DNA of 64,000 nucleotides, from positions 62,001 to 126,000 of the forward strand of contig JAUSNO010000023.1 of NCBI GenBank assembly GCA_030645915.1, written 5' to 3'. Shown here in pieces: positions 27,788 through 35,920 of the stretch; position 1 is the stretch's first letter, and each line of letters begins with the position of its first letter. This DNA is from Undibacterium sp. Its GTDB lineage: Bacteria > Pseudomonadota > Gammaproteobacteria > Burkholderiales > Burkholderiaceae_D. The notes below the pieces were generated by a model, which saw only the letters and a program-made list of their open reading frames with translations, was not told the origin of the DNA and did no database searches. A program made the position numbers and the translations under genes.

Positions 27788-29362
27788 TTGGCCAAGCAAC
27801 TTTTCTACCTCACCAATAACCAGCTCACCGCAACGATCTGGGATAAAGGCACGCTCTCTGAGCCTCAAACATTTGACCATTACGCAAGTGGCTGGCTCAA
27901 GTTTGCCGAGTATTTGGCAGACTATCGCGACCTGCCTGCATTTCTGCTGACCGATCTGGTCGAAGAAGATTTTCAGCGCGAAAATATCCCTCATGTTTTT
28001 GGCCTGGCAAAAAAAAATCTGATCCAGCGACGGCTTACTTCACTCTATCGCGATACACCTTACAGTGCCGCGAACCAGCAAGGGCGAGAGAAGGAAGGCA
28101 GAAGAGACGACCACATGTTGTTCAGTGCGCTGACCAACGCCCAGCTGTTAAAGCCATGGCTGGATGCGCTCCAGAAGGAAAAAATCGTTGTTGTCGGGAT
28201 CTACTCGGTTGCGCTGTTAAGCCCCTTGATTTTTAAAAAATTGGATTTAGGGAGAGCACCTGCATTATTGGTCACGCATCAATCGAGCGGTTTGCGACAA
28301 AGCTTCTTTCAGGACGGATATCTTCGCTTTAGCCGGCTAGCGCCGGAAACCGCATGGAGCCCGGAAGCGATTGCCGACATTACCGATTCGGAGATGGCAA
28401 AAACGCGTCAATTTCTGGCCAGTACACGTTTGATGGCGCGTGGTGCGGCAATCGATATTGTGGTGATGGCAGACGCCCAGATTATTGAACATCTTCGGCC
28501 GCGATGCCTTGATGAAGGCGGCCTGCGTTATCGTTTCATTGATCTGAATGAAGCGAAAAAACTGTTTGGCTTGACCAGGTTGGCAGATCTGTCTCGCTGC
28601 GATCCTATTTTTCTGTCGATCCTGGCCGGCAAGCGAGTCAGCAGTCACTATGCAACTGTTGAGCAAACACGGCTCCATCAATTATCGCAGCTGCGCACAG
28701 GACTCAATGCGCTCAGTGTGGTGACGGTCGGGGCAGCGCTGATATGGTCGGCAAACAATGGGCTCGATGCCATTCAGGCCGCGAATATGACTCAGCAGGC
28801 GAAAATGGAAACACTTTCTACGCTGGCCAAATATCAGGTAACTACCAGCAATATGCCAGTGACGGTGGCGAATCCTCAAGAGATGAAATCGGCTGTCGAA
28901 GTCGAACAGCTGATTGGGAAAAATGCCCCAATGCCGACGTCGATGGTGGCTTTTATCAGTCGTGCGCTGGATGTGGTGCCGCAGATAAAAATGCACGAAT
29001 TGAACTGGCAAGCCAGCGCGGCAGCGTTAGAGGCTGCGCCGCTTGACGCCGCCGCTGCACCAGCGGCGTTACCGCCGGGTGAGGAACCACCATTGATGGC
29101 AAATCTGCTCGGCATTCCTGAAAAGCCAAACCAGAGCATCACGCTCGAAGGCGAGGTCGTCCCTTTCAAGAATGATTACCGTTCTGCGCTCGATACCGTG
29201 CAGCGGCTTATCCTTGAATTACAAAAAGATACGCGCATGCACGTAGAGATGACCAAGCCGCCGCTCGACACGCGGCCAACTGCCAAGCTGGAAAGCCAGA
29301 CTGGCAACGATGCCGAATTGGCTAAGCCACGATTTACCCTGAAACTGGTTTGGAAACCTTAA
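27788..29362 (+). CDS. MshI-like (PilM/GspL-type) inner-membrane protein
   Basis: A 524-residue protein with a large cytoplasmic domain (about 1-295), one transmembrane helix (about 300-322, LSVVTVGAALIWSA) and a periplasmic part with a helical segment, a Pro/Ala-rich linker (about 410-440) and a compact C-terminal domain. This matches GspL, or PilM fused to PilN, which form the inner-membrane ring with the platform protein. I chose TTG 27788 because AAAGGA lies six bases upstream (27776-27781); TTG 27767 overlaps the mshG stop and would add seven residues. Sequence similarity to known MshI is not obvious by eye, and the assignment rests on architecture and gene order. Confidence 0.7.
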   Translation: MAKQLFYLTNNQLTATIWDKGTLSEPQTFDHYASGWLKFAEYLADYRDLPAFLLTDLVEEDFQRENIPHVFGLAKKNLIQRRLTSLYRDTPYSAANQQGREKEGRRDDHMLFSALTNAQLLKPWLDALQKEKIVVVGIYSVALLSPLIFKKLDLGRAPALLVTHQSSGLRQSFFQDGYLRFSRLAPETAWSPEAIADITDSEMAKTRQFLASTRLMARGAAIDIVVMADAQIIEHLRPRCLDEGGLRYRFIDLNEAKKLFGLTRLADLSRCDPIFLSILAGKRVSSHYATVEQTRLHQLSQLRTGLNALSVVTVGAALIWSANNGLDAIQAANMTQQAKMETLSTLAKYQVTTSNMPVTVANPQEMKSAVEVEQLIGKNAPMPTSMVAFISRALDVVPQIKMHELNWQASAAALEAAPLDAAAAPAALPPGEEPPLMANLLGIPEKPNQSITLEGEVVPFKNDYRSALDTVQRLILELQKDTRMHVEMTKPPLDTRPTAKLESQTGNDAELAKPRFTLKLVWKP

Positions 29363-29363
29363 C

Positions 29364-30059
29364 ATGGCACAAAAACCCCCTGTTCCTGTCAAACCAAATC
29401 CGACGAATGTTAAAGATCCGGTCTTGGCAAGATCTTTTTATCGGGATGACTTTCCCGTCATTCGCAAGGCGGGAATAACGTTTGGCGTATGTGTGATGGT
29501 TGCTGTTGCCTTGATTAGCGCAAGTCGATTTCTCTTAAATAAACAAGAAGCGAGCCAATCCCAGGCACAAGCCGAGCTGGGGCAGGCGCGAGAACAATAC
29601 ACCGCCGCGACCAATGAAAAAAATGATATACGTGATTTTCAACCCAAGTACATTGATTTGGTACGGCGCAATTTTGTTGGTGAGGAAAAGCGCCTTGACG
29701 TGATAGAGCACGTCCATTCCATACAGGAAAATCGCAAGCTGTTACCGATTACCTATGAAATTTTTCCGCAGCAAATTGTTCAGGTTGATCCTGCATTGAC
29801 CACAGGCGAGCTGGAACTGCGGGGCAGTAAATTGGTGCTGCACATGGGGCTGTTGCACGAATTGGACATGTTTACTTTTCTCACGGATTTGAGAGCCAAG
29901 GGCGCTTTTGTGCCGCAGGCATGCTCAATCAAGCCGATTGCGGGTGCCAGGGAGTCTTCGTTGACGGCGCAACTGGAAGGCGAATGCAGTCTGGTCTGGA
30001 TTACGATGGGTCGTCGTGTGGCAGCAGACGGTGCACCGGCCGCTGCGGCAGCTCAATAA
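29364..30059 (+). CDS. MshJ/PilO-like inner-membrane protein
   Basis: A 231-residue protein with a short cytoplasmic N-terminus, one transmembrane helix (about 37-57, GITFGVCVMVAVALISAS), a coiled coil rich in Gln/Ala/Glu (about 60-95) and a small alpha/beta periplasmic domain (about 115-215). This is the layout of PilO, GspM and MshJ. It starts one base after the previous stop. The sequence is poorly conserved, as is usual in this family, so the assignment is by architecture and position between the MshI-like and MshK-like genes. The tail is Ala-rich and the function is structural. Confidence 0.7.
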   Translation: MAQKPPVPVKPNPTNVKDPVLARSFYRDDFPVIRKAGITFGVCVMVAVALISASRFLLNKQEASQSQAQAELGQAREQYTAATNEKNDIRDFQPKYIDLVRRNFVGEEKRLDVIEHVHSIQENRKLLPITYEIFPQQIVQVDPALTTGELELRGSKLVLHMGLLHELDMFTFLTDLRAKGAFVPQACSIKPIAGARESSLTAQLEGECSLVWITMGRRVAADGAPAAAAAQ

Positions 30060-30071
30060 GGAAGGTAGAAC

Positions 30072-30542
30072 ATGCGTTTCAACATCATTGTATTGACCGC
30101 GATGCTACTGCCACAGGTGTCAGCGGCGGCCGATGTGGCGCCTGTCGGCCGCTTATTCTCCACACCTGCTGAACGTGCGGTACTTGACCGCTTGCGCCAA
30201 AATACCAAGCCGGGTAGCGCATTGAGCGAGCAGGCCGATGCCGCAGTGCCAACCGCGCCAGCGGAGCCAGTGCGGGAGCAATTCACTCTGGATGGATTCG
30301 TCAGACGTAGCAGCGGGAAAAATACCACCTGGATCAATCAGATACCGCAGACCGAAGGAGAGATCTCGCATGGCATCCGGGTCAGGCAGCAATTGTCCAG
30401 GGCGCCCGCCGTGTCGATATTGCTGCCATCAGGCCAGCGGCTTAAGTTAAAAGCGGGCCAGACATTTGATCGCGTCACCGGCAAGGTGAGTGAAGTGTAC
30501 GAACCCATTCCCGAGACAGCGACACCAAAAGCTGAAAAATAG
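30072..30542 (+). CDS. MshK/PilP-like periplasmic protein
   Basis: Small exported protein of 156 residues with a signal peptide (about 1-19, ends QVSAAA). A disordered Pro/Ala region is followed by a beta-domain FTLDGFVRRSSGKNTTWINQ (about 73-92) and LLPSGQRLKLKAGQTFD (about 118-134), resembling the homology-region fold of PilP/GspC and MshK, which contacts the secretin. It is the last plus-strand gene of the operon and converges with the pilin-like gene 25 bases away. The 12-base palindrome ATCAGCGCTGAT between them (about 30545-30556) is too short to be a clear terminator. Confidence 0.65.
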   Translation: MRFNIIVLTAMLLPQVSAAADVAPVGRLFSTPAERAVLDRLRQNTKPGSALSEQADAAVPTAPAEPVREQFTLDGFVRRSSGKNTTWINQIPQTEGEISHGIRVRQQLSRAPAVSILLPSGQRLKLKAGQTFDRVTGKVSEVYEPIPETATPKAEK

Positions 30543-30567
30543 AGATCAGCGCTGATTGGCGATGGTA

Positions 30568-31488
30568 TCAATGAATCCGTTCGCGCAGACTCACCTTGCC
30601 AAGGACTGTCTGGATCGTCGGGTGACTCAGGTAATCATCGAAATTGGATACTGTCTGGCTAGTATTAAATGGCGCATCCCGGTAAGTGTTGCCTTGCGTT
30701 CCGGGTAGCGCGATTGTTTGGTTGTTCAGATTGGGAATTTCATCATTGCCCGCTGCCTGCGTGCCTGGTGGCGGCACTTTGGCAATGGCGCCTATCGTGC
30801 CTGGCTGGTAGATGCCATTGCTGTTGAAAGCGCCTGCGCCCGTGGCACCATGCGAAATAATGACATAGGCTGCGCCAGTTCCGCCAGCCCGATTGTTTTG
30901 GCGCGCAGCCCATCCTGCTGCGCCACCAATGCCATCCCAGACATCGAGCCCCTTGCCAGCTAAAAAGGTGGCAGGAGAGGTGCAGCTTGCACTGTTGGCA
31001 ATGCAGGTCGGCGTAGGTGTGCGGCAAGCGCCACCGGCTGCCACTGAGCCAGTTCCCGAGATATCGCAATTGCTCATATTCATCAGCAAGGTCGCTGCAC
31101 CAGCCAGTGCAGGATCAACCCGGTAACTGATCCGTCCGTTCCAAGGGTCTTTGGCATCATTTTCAGAAATGCCAAGCGTCACCCAGGGAACGACGCCCGT
31201 GGTTTGACTGGTACACACGGGAAAACTCATTTCTACACCGGCATTCGGCCACCCGCTGGCGATAGCACCATTGGCAGGACACGGTAGCCGTTTATGTTGC
31301 GCGACAAAGTTCGCCAGCGCAGCGTCGATCTTGCTCAGGCCAGCGCTTGAGCCGGTCTGTTGGCCGAGTTTGCGTTCGATGTCTAGCATGGCCCACTTGG
31401 CCAACGCCGCCAGGAACAGGATCATCACCAGACCGACCACGACGATGAGTGCCGCGCCGTGTTGGCGTTTAATGCGCGCGGGGACCAA
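30568..31488 (-). CDS. PilX/MshP-type pilin-like protein, paralog of its neighbour
   Basis: A 306-residue membrane-anchored protein. Its N-terminus RQHGAALIVVVGLVMILFLA is of the PilX/MshP type, with a possible prepilin-peptidase glycine at about 11, but position +5 is valine rather than glutamate. From about residue 48 onward it is clearly paralogous to the next protein: LPCPANGAI, VPWVTLGISENDAKDPWNGR, GKGLDVWDGIGGAAGWA, GTGAAYVIISHG and FDDYLSHPTI. The TTG start lies inside the end of the neighbouring gene (20-base overlap). It is probably a minor pilin of the MSHA-type system, and the conserved cysteines suggest disulfide stabilisation outside the cell. Confidence 0.75.
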   Translation of the reverse strand: MVPARIKRQHGAALIVVVGLVMILFLAALAKWAMLDIERKLGQQTGSSAGLSKIDAALANFVAQHKRLPCPANGAIASGWPNAGVEMSFPVCTSQTTGVVPWVTLGISENDAKDPWNGRISYRVDPALAGAATLLMNMSNCDISGTGSVAAGGACRTPTPTCIANSASCTSPATFLAGKGLDVWDGIGGAAGWAARQNNRAGGTGAAYVIISHGATGAGAFNSNGIYQPGTIGAIAKVPPPGTQAAGNDEIPNLNNQTIALPGTQGNTYRDAPFNTSQTVSNFDDYLSHPTIQTVLGKVSLRERIH

Positions 31489-32395
31489 GATTTGCCTTGT
31501 TAAGTACGGACATGATGGTGGGGTGACTTAGGTAGTCATCGAAGTGCGCTGCAGTGGTGATGTCATTGAGCTGCGCATCCCGATAGCTGGTGCCCAGTGC
31601 GGAAGGTATCGCAATTGCCCGATTATTCCGGTTTGGCGTTTCATTGGTTCCCGCAGCGATGCTTCCCGGTTGCAATATGCCATTGCTGTTGTAGGCGCCA
31701 GTACCGCTGGGGCCGTGAGAAATAATGACGTAGGCAGCACCGGTTCCATTAATACGATTGTTTTGCCGCGTCGCCCACCCTCCTGCGCCGCCAACGCCAT
31801 TCCAAACATCCAGTCCTTTGTTGAGAAGAAAATCGCTAGGCGAGGTGCATCCTGGTCCGCCTGCGCACGGAATAACTGGCACTGCGCAGCTTGTGCTTGG
31901 GACGTTCGTAACTGTGCTAGACGGGTCACAGTTGCTCATGTCCATCAATAGCGGAAGCGGTGCGCTGCCCGCAAGCGCCGGGTCGACGCGATAGCTCATT
32001 CTGCCGTTCCACGGATCGCTTGCATCACTCTCCGTCAGTCCTAGCGTTACCCAAGGGATAACACCATTGATCTGGGAGATGGGGTTGCAACTGCCTTTAG
32101 GCGGAAGTGCCGCGGGAGGCGGGCCGGGCGAGAGTGTTTCTATGCCGGCATTCACAGCGCCGCTCGCGATTGTTCCATTGGCTGGGCAAGGAAGCCGTTT
32201 GTTTTGCGCCACAAAATTAGCCAGGGCGGTATCTATGGTATTTAATTTGCTCTGGACAAGCTGTCGATTTTGCGTATCGCGCATGCCGCGTGTCACGTTC
32301 AAGGTCATGCCCAGCGCCAGGCCGATAATCAACAGGACGATGGCCATTTCGATCAAGCTGAAACCTTGATTGAAACGAGATGGTTTTTTCGACAT
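31469..32395 (-). CDS. Type IV prepilin-like protein
   Basis: A 308-residue class III-signal protein. The processing site QG-FSLIE has Gly at about 11 and Glu at +5, followed by the hydrophobic helix MAIVLLIIGLALGMTLN. The C-terminal region shares LPCPANG, VPWVTLGL, DPWNGRMSYRVDP, LDVWNGVGGAGGWATRQNN, GTGAAYVIISHG and HFDDYLSHPTI with the neighbouring gene. At this size it is a minor rather than major pilin. It faces the MSHA operon from the opposite strand. No mshA/B/C/D-like pilins and no prepilin peptidase lie in the window, so the major subunit must be encoded elsewhere or is one of these unusual genes. Confidence 0.82.
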   Translation of the reverse strand: MSKKPSRFNQGFSLIEMAIVLLIIGLALGMTLNVTRGMRDTQNRQLVQSKLNTIDTALANFVAQNKRLPCPANGTIASGAVNAGIETLSPGPPPAALPPKGSCNPISQINGVIPWVTLGLTESDASDPWNGRMSYRVDPALAGSAPLPLLMDMSNCDPSSTVTNVPSTSCAVPVIPCAGGPGCTSPSDFLLNKGLDVWNGVGGAGGWATRQNNRINGTGAAYVIISHGPSGTGAYNSNGILQPGSIAAGTNETPNRNNRAIAIPSALGTSYRDAQLNDITTAAHFDDYLSHPTIMSVLNKANLGPRAH

Positions 32396-32610
32396 ATTTA
32401 CCTATTCCTGTTCTTGGCTGGGACCTGCGCACATACTTTAGATTGAATATACTGCCCTTAGTATTATTTCACTACGCTCTGTTTATATGCGTGAATGGAT
32501 GTTTTTTTATAAAAAATTGGGGAGTATATCTTTATTAGTTTCTAACCTTGATTTTAGCAGCAAATATAAAGCTTATTAATGCCATCGTAAAAGCATCTAC
32601 AGGCAAATCA

Positions 32611-32637
32611 TTCAGATCCTCAAACAGATACTATAAT
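32611..32637 (+). promoter_or_regulatory. Candidate promoter of the permease/two-component cluster
   Basis: TATAAT at 32632-32637 lies 31 bases before the permease ATG, with a weak TTCAGA at 32611-32616 (15-base spacer). The surrounding 270 bases are AT-rich and otherwise empty. Supported by position and -10 match only. Confidence 0.3.
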
Positions 32638-32668
32638 AGCTCCACACTTAGCGTTCAGATCATTTTTC

Positions 32669-33436
32669 ATGCACAGACAAATCCGCACCATCGCCTTGTA
32701 TACCTTGCTCGAAGCATTGCGCAATCACCTCACCTGGCTGATCGTGCTGGTGGCGTTGATTGGCATCGGGCTCAGTGGTTTTTTAAACGAGCTGGCCCTG
32801 ACCGAAAGCCGGCAAATCCAGATGGCGCTGCTCGCTGCTTTTTTACGCTTCTCGGCCGTTTTTTTGCTTGCCACTTTTGTCGTCACCAGTATGGTGCGCG
32901 AGTTCAATGATAAGGGCTTGGAATTGTTGCTGGCCTTGTCTCTGCCGCGCGCCGCTTATCTGCTTGGTAAGTTACTGGGCTTTGGCGCGCTGGCGGTGCT
33001 GCCCGCTGCGCTGTTTGGTGTGTTGACGGTCTTTTTTACGTCAATGACACAATCCATGCTCTGGACGATTTCCCTCGTGCTTGAGCTTTGGATTGTCGCG
33101 GCGTTCAGTATGCTGTGCGTGCTGACCTTCAACCAGATCATGGCCTCGCTCAGTGCAGTCATGGGGTTTTATCTGCTGGCGCGCTCGATCGCGACCATGC
33201 AATTGATCGGCAATGATCCAATGAGTGCACACAGCGCCTCACAAAATGTCATCGGTTTCGTGATCAATGGCCTCTCTGCGGTGTTGCCACATCTGGATCA
33301 ATTTACCCGTACCGAATGGCTGGTATACCACACCGGCAATTGGTCGGTACTCTTGATTTTATTGGTGCAAAGTGCGATATGCCTGGCCTTGCTGGGCGGT
33401 GCGGCATTGTTTGACCTATACCGCAAGAACATTTAG
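32669..33436 (+). CDS. ABC-2-type transporter permease
   Basis: A 255-residue inner-membrane protein with six predicted helices (about 20-40, 55-78, 100-128, 136-165, 168-190, 225-248). The ABC-2 pattern includes a cytoplasmic N-terminus RTIALYTLLEALRN and a loop FNDKGLELLLALSLPRAAYLLGK carrying a coupling-helix-like segment. It needs an ATPase; none is adjacent, but an ABC-2-type ATPase on the same strand stands alone at 17255. It is followed after two bases by the helical-repeat gene and then the two-component genes, suggesting one transcript. The exported substrate is unknown. Confidence 0.85.
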   Translation: MHRQIRTIALYTLLEALRNHLTWLIVLVALIGIGLSGFLNELALTESRQIQMALLAAFLRFSAVFLLATFVVTSMVREFNDKGLELLLALSLPRAAYLLGKLLGFGALAVLPAALFGVLTVFFTSMTQSMLWTISLVLELWIVAAFSMLCVLTFNQIMASLSAVMGFYLLARSIATMQLIGNDPMSAHSASQNVIGFVINGLSAVLPHLDQFTRTEWLVYHTGNWSVLLILLVQSAICLALLGGAALFDLYRKNI

Positions 33437-33438
33437 CC

Positions 33439-34152
33439 ATGCGTGAACGTCCCATCTCATCCGTGCCTAAGCCTGCAATCTTGCTGCTGGCGGTGGCATT
33501 TTGTATGCAGATTTTTTGGCATTTCAGTCAACCGACGACACAGGCAACAACCGAAAGACTGGGCGCTCCACCTGCTACGGCGACGCTCAGAATTGCCAGC
33601 ATCGGCGAACCTATCGCGCTGGCAAAAATATTGATGCTGTATGTGCAGGCTTTTGATCAGCAGCCCGGGCTGCAACTGTCGTTTCGCCAGCTCGACTATA
33701 TCAAGCTGCGGGCCTGGCTGACGGCGATTCTGGCATTAGATCCGGCGGCACAATATCCGCTGTTTGCCGCCAGCCGGCTATATGGCGAGATAGCAGATGA
33801 TGCCAGGCAGCGCGTCATGCTTGATTTTGTCTATCAACAGTTTTTACTCGATCCAAATCACCGCTGGAAATCGCTGGCGCATGCCGCCACACTTGCCCGG
33901 CATCGGCTCAATGATTTGCCGCTGGCGCGCCAGTATGCGCAAGCGATACGCCTGCATGCAACCGCCAGTGAGGTGCCGAATTGGGCCAAGCAGATGGAAA
34001 TATTCTTGTTGGAAGACATGAATGAATTACAGAGCGCCAAGATACTGCTGGGTGGTCTGTTGCAGAGCGGCCAGATTACCGATCCGCATGAGTTTCGTTT
34101 TTTGGAACAGCGCTTGATTGAGCTGGAACATAAGGTAGAAAAGCAAAAATGA
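33439..34152 (+). CDS. Membrane-anchored helical-repeat (TPR-like) protein
   Basis: A 237-residue protein not recognised as a named family. It has an N-terminal anchor (about 13-30, PAILLLAVAFCMQIFWHF) and an otherwise alpha-helical periplasmic body with spaced Ala/Leu/Tyr positions (AKILMLYVQAFDQQPG, LDYIKLRAWLTAILALDP, LARHRLNDLPLARQYAQAIR), resembling TPR units. It overlaps the response regulator by four bases (ATGA) and follows the permease by two bases. The context suggests an accessory of the exporter or a sensor partner for the downstream kinase, which is inference. Confidence 0.6.
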   Translation: MRERPISSVPKPAILLLAVAFCMQIFWHFSQPTTQATTERLGAPPATATLRIASIGEPIALAKILMLYVQAFDQQPGLQLSFRQLDYIKLRAWLTAILALDPAAQYPLFAASRLYGEIADDARQRVMLDFVYQQFLLDPNHRWKSLAHAATLARHRLNDLPLARQYAQAIRLHATASEVPNWAKQMEIFLLEDMNELQSAKILLGGLLQSGQITDPHEFRFLEQRLIELEHKVEKQK

Positions 34153-34760
34153 CGGCGCAAGTACACATCCTCATTGTGGAAGACGATCCTGCCTTGCGTA
34201 CCATGCTGCGCGGCATGCTTGAGTTGCAGGATTTTGTCGTCAGCGAGGCGGAATCACGTGACAGCGCTTTGATCAAATTACGCGCCGACCCTGCCATTGC
34301 GGTGATCATTCTGGATCTTGGCCTGCCACCGCATGCGCACGAGATTACCGAAGGGATTGCGACGCTCAAAGCGATTCAAGACGATATCCTGCCGGTGAAG
34401 GTCATCGTATTGACAGGGCAGGATCAGGAAGCTGCCGCACTGGAAGCCATCCGCGAAGGCGCGTTTGATTTTCTCGCCAAACCGGCGAGTGCAGAAGCCA
34501 TTTTGCGCGCTGTGCGGCGTGCCCAGTTATTCTTGCAAAAAGAACGCGAGCTGGGCGAGCAGGGCATTACGCGCATTGCGATCAATGCCCAGATCAGCGA
34601 TGGCTTGAAAGGCGTGAGGATAGATGCCGAGGAACGTCTGGTGCGGCAGATCCTGAAAGAAACCGGATTTAATGTCAATCAGAGCGCCAAGCGTCTGGGG
34701 ATCAAGCGCGAAAACATCTACTATTTCCTGAAAAAATTCGGTATCGAGCGCGATGCTTAG
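34149..34760 (+). CDS. Response regulator, receiver plus Fis-type HTH
   Basis: A 203-residue response regulator. The receiver domain (about 1-125) has acidic pair EDD near residues 9-11, phospho-acceptor Asp near 56 (VIILDLGLP), switch Thr near 90 (VIVLTGQD) and Lys near 110 (LAKPAS). A short linker leads to a Fis-type helix-turn-helix (about 165-203, FNVNQSAKRLGIKRENIYYF). It resembles an NtrC-family regulator lacking the central AAA+ domain, so it cannot activate sigma-54 in the usual way. It overlaps the kinase gene by eight bases and is almost certainly its partner. Confidence 0.9.
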   Translation: MTAQVHILIVEDDPALRTMLRGMLELQDFVVSEAESRDSALIKLRADPAIAVIILDLGLPPHAHEITEGIATLKAIQDDILPVKVIVLTGQDQEAAALEAIREGAFDFLAKPASAEAILRAVRRAQLFLQKERELGEQGITRIAINAQISDGLKGVRIDAEERLVRQILKETGFNVNQSAKRLGIKRENIYYFLKKFGIERDA

Positions 34761-35808
34761 GCAGCTCTATCCCATCTTCATTGTGGTCGGCATCACCATC
34801 GGCCTGGTGCTGGCGTATTTGTGGTGGCAGGCGCGCGCTGCCAGCAATATTAACTTAGCCTTGATTCGCCTGAATGAGCAGCACAAGTTTGACGCGCCCG
34901 CGTTTTTGAAAAGCGCCTGGCCCCTGCTGGCACAATCGGGCTTGCGGGGATTTGCCTGGAAGCTCGACTGGTTTGGCGTCAGCATCGAAGGCCAGGCGGG
35001 CGAATGGGAAGGCGCGCGTATCTTCAAGGAAATTGACGTGGCCGAGATGAAGCTGGCGATCCGCTTTCAACAAAGCCGTCACGGCGAACGACGCTATTTT
35101 GACGAAGCCTTGATAGAAACCTTCCTGCTATTGCTGCGTAGCGACATGTGGATCAAGGCTGGGGCGATCGACGCGACCCTGACGCAAATGTCCAAATTGA
35201 CCTTGTTCCTGCAGCACGACATGAAGAACGTGGCGCAATTTATTCAACTGATGGCGGATCAACTGGCGAGCGTGCCGCCTGGTAAAGAACAGCAGGTATT
35301 GGATTATCTGCGCTCCGCTGCGCCGCTGATCCGTCATCGCGCCGACCGCATCGTGCAGACCCTGACCGCAGGACAAGTGCAAGGTGAACCTGTGCGCATG
35401 GTGCAACTGCGTGAGGTACTGACCCAGCTAGGTGAGCTATACCGTCTCGATTACAGCATCAGCGGCGAGGCCCGGATTAGCGTACCGGAAAATACCCTGG
35501 AGTGTGCGCTGGATAATGTATTAAAAAATTACAGTGACATTCATCTGCGCGATGGCGGTGCCAAGCCTGGCGTAGCGATCGCCATTGTTGAGCAAGCAAA
35601 TGCGCTTGAGATCAGCATCGCGTCCAACAACGCCGTGCCGGCTACCCACGTCGAACGACTGTTTGAACCGTTCTGGAGCAGCGACCCGGCAGGATTGGGA
35701 ATCGGCCTTTATCAAGCCAAGCAAATGCTGGAAATGTGTCAAGGCACGATCAGTGCGACACAATCTGCCAGCGGACAACTAGAATTTCTGATCCGGATCA
35801 AAAAGTAA
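34753..35808 (+). CDS. Sensor histidine kinase of the HDxKN type
   Basis: A 351-residue membrane kinase with one or two N-terminal helices (about 5-27). A cytoplasmic sensor-like region of no known family spans about 30-140. The dimerisation/phosphoacceptor box FLQHDMKNVAQFIQLMADQL has His near 155, a box style seen in PrsK-type kinases of PEP-CTERM systems. The ATPase domain (about 235-351) has an N box LDNVLKNYSD and the segment LFEPFWSSDPAGLGIGLYQAK. The G1 box is degenerate: the expected DxGxG reads SNNAVP. The gene is coupled to the response regulator. The signal is unknown, and the associated permease and helical-repeat protein may contribute to sensing. Confidence 0.85.
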   Translation: MLRQLYPIFIVVGITIGLVLAYLWWQARAASNINLALIRLNEQHKFDAPAFLKSAWPLLAQSGLRGFAWKLDWFGVSIEGQAGEWEGARIFKEIDVAEMKLAIRFQQSRHGERRYFDEALIETFLLLLRSDMWIKAGAIDATLTQMSKLTLFLQHDMKNVAQFIQLMADQLASVPPGKEQQVLDYLRSAAPLIRHRADRIVQTLTAGQVQGEPVRMVQLREVLTQLGELYRLDYSISGEARISVPENTLECALDNVLKNYSDIHLRDGGAKPGVAIAIVEQANALEISIASNNAVPATHVERLFEPFWSSDPAGLGIGLYQAKQMLEMCQGTISATQSASGQLEFLIRIKK

Positions 35809-35920
35809 TCAATTGCCATGAAATATTGCCACATGTAAATAAATTAGACATCTTGTGAAAAATTTCCCGTGTGGTAACTTGCAGGCTGATTCATCTTTTT
35901 TGTTTTCTCTTGGAGCCGCT

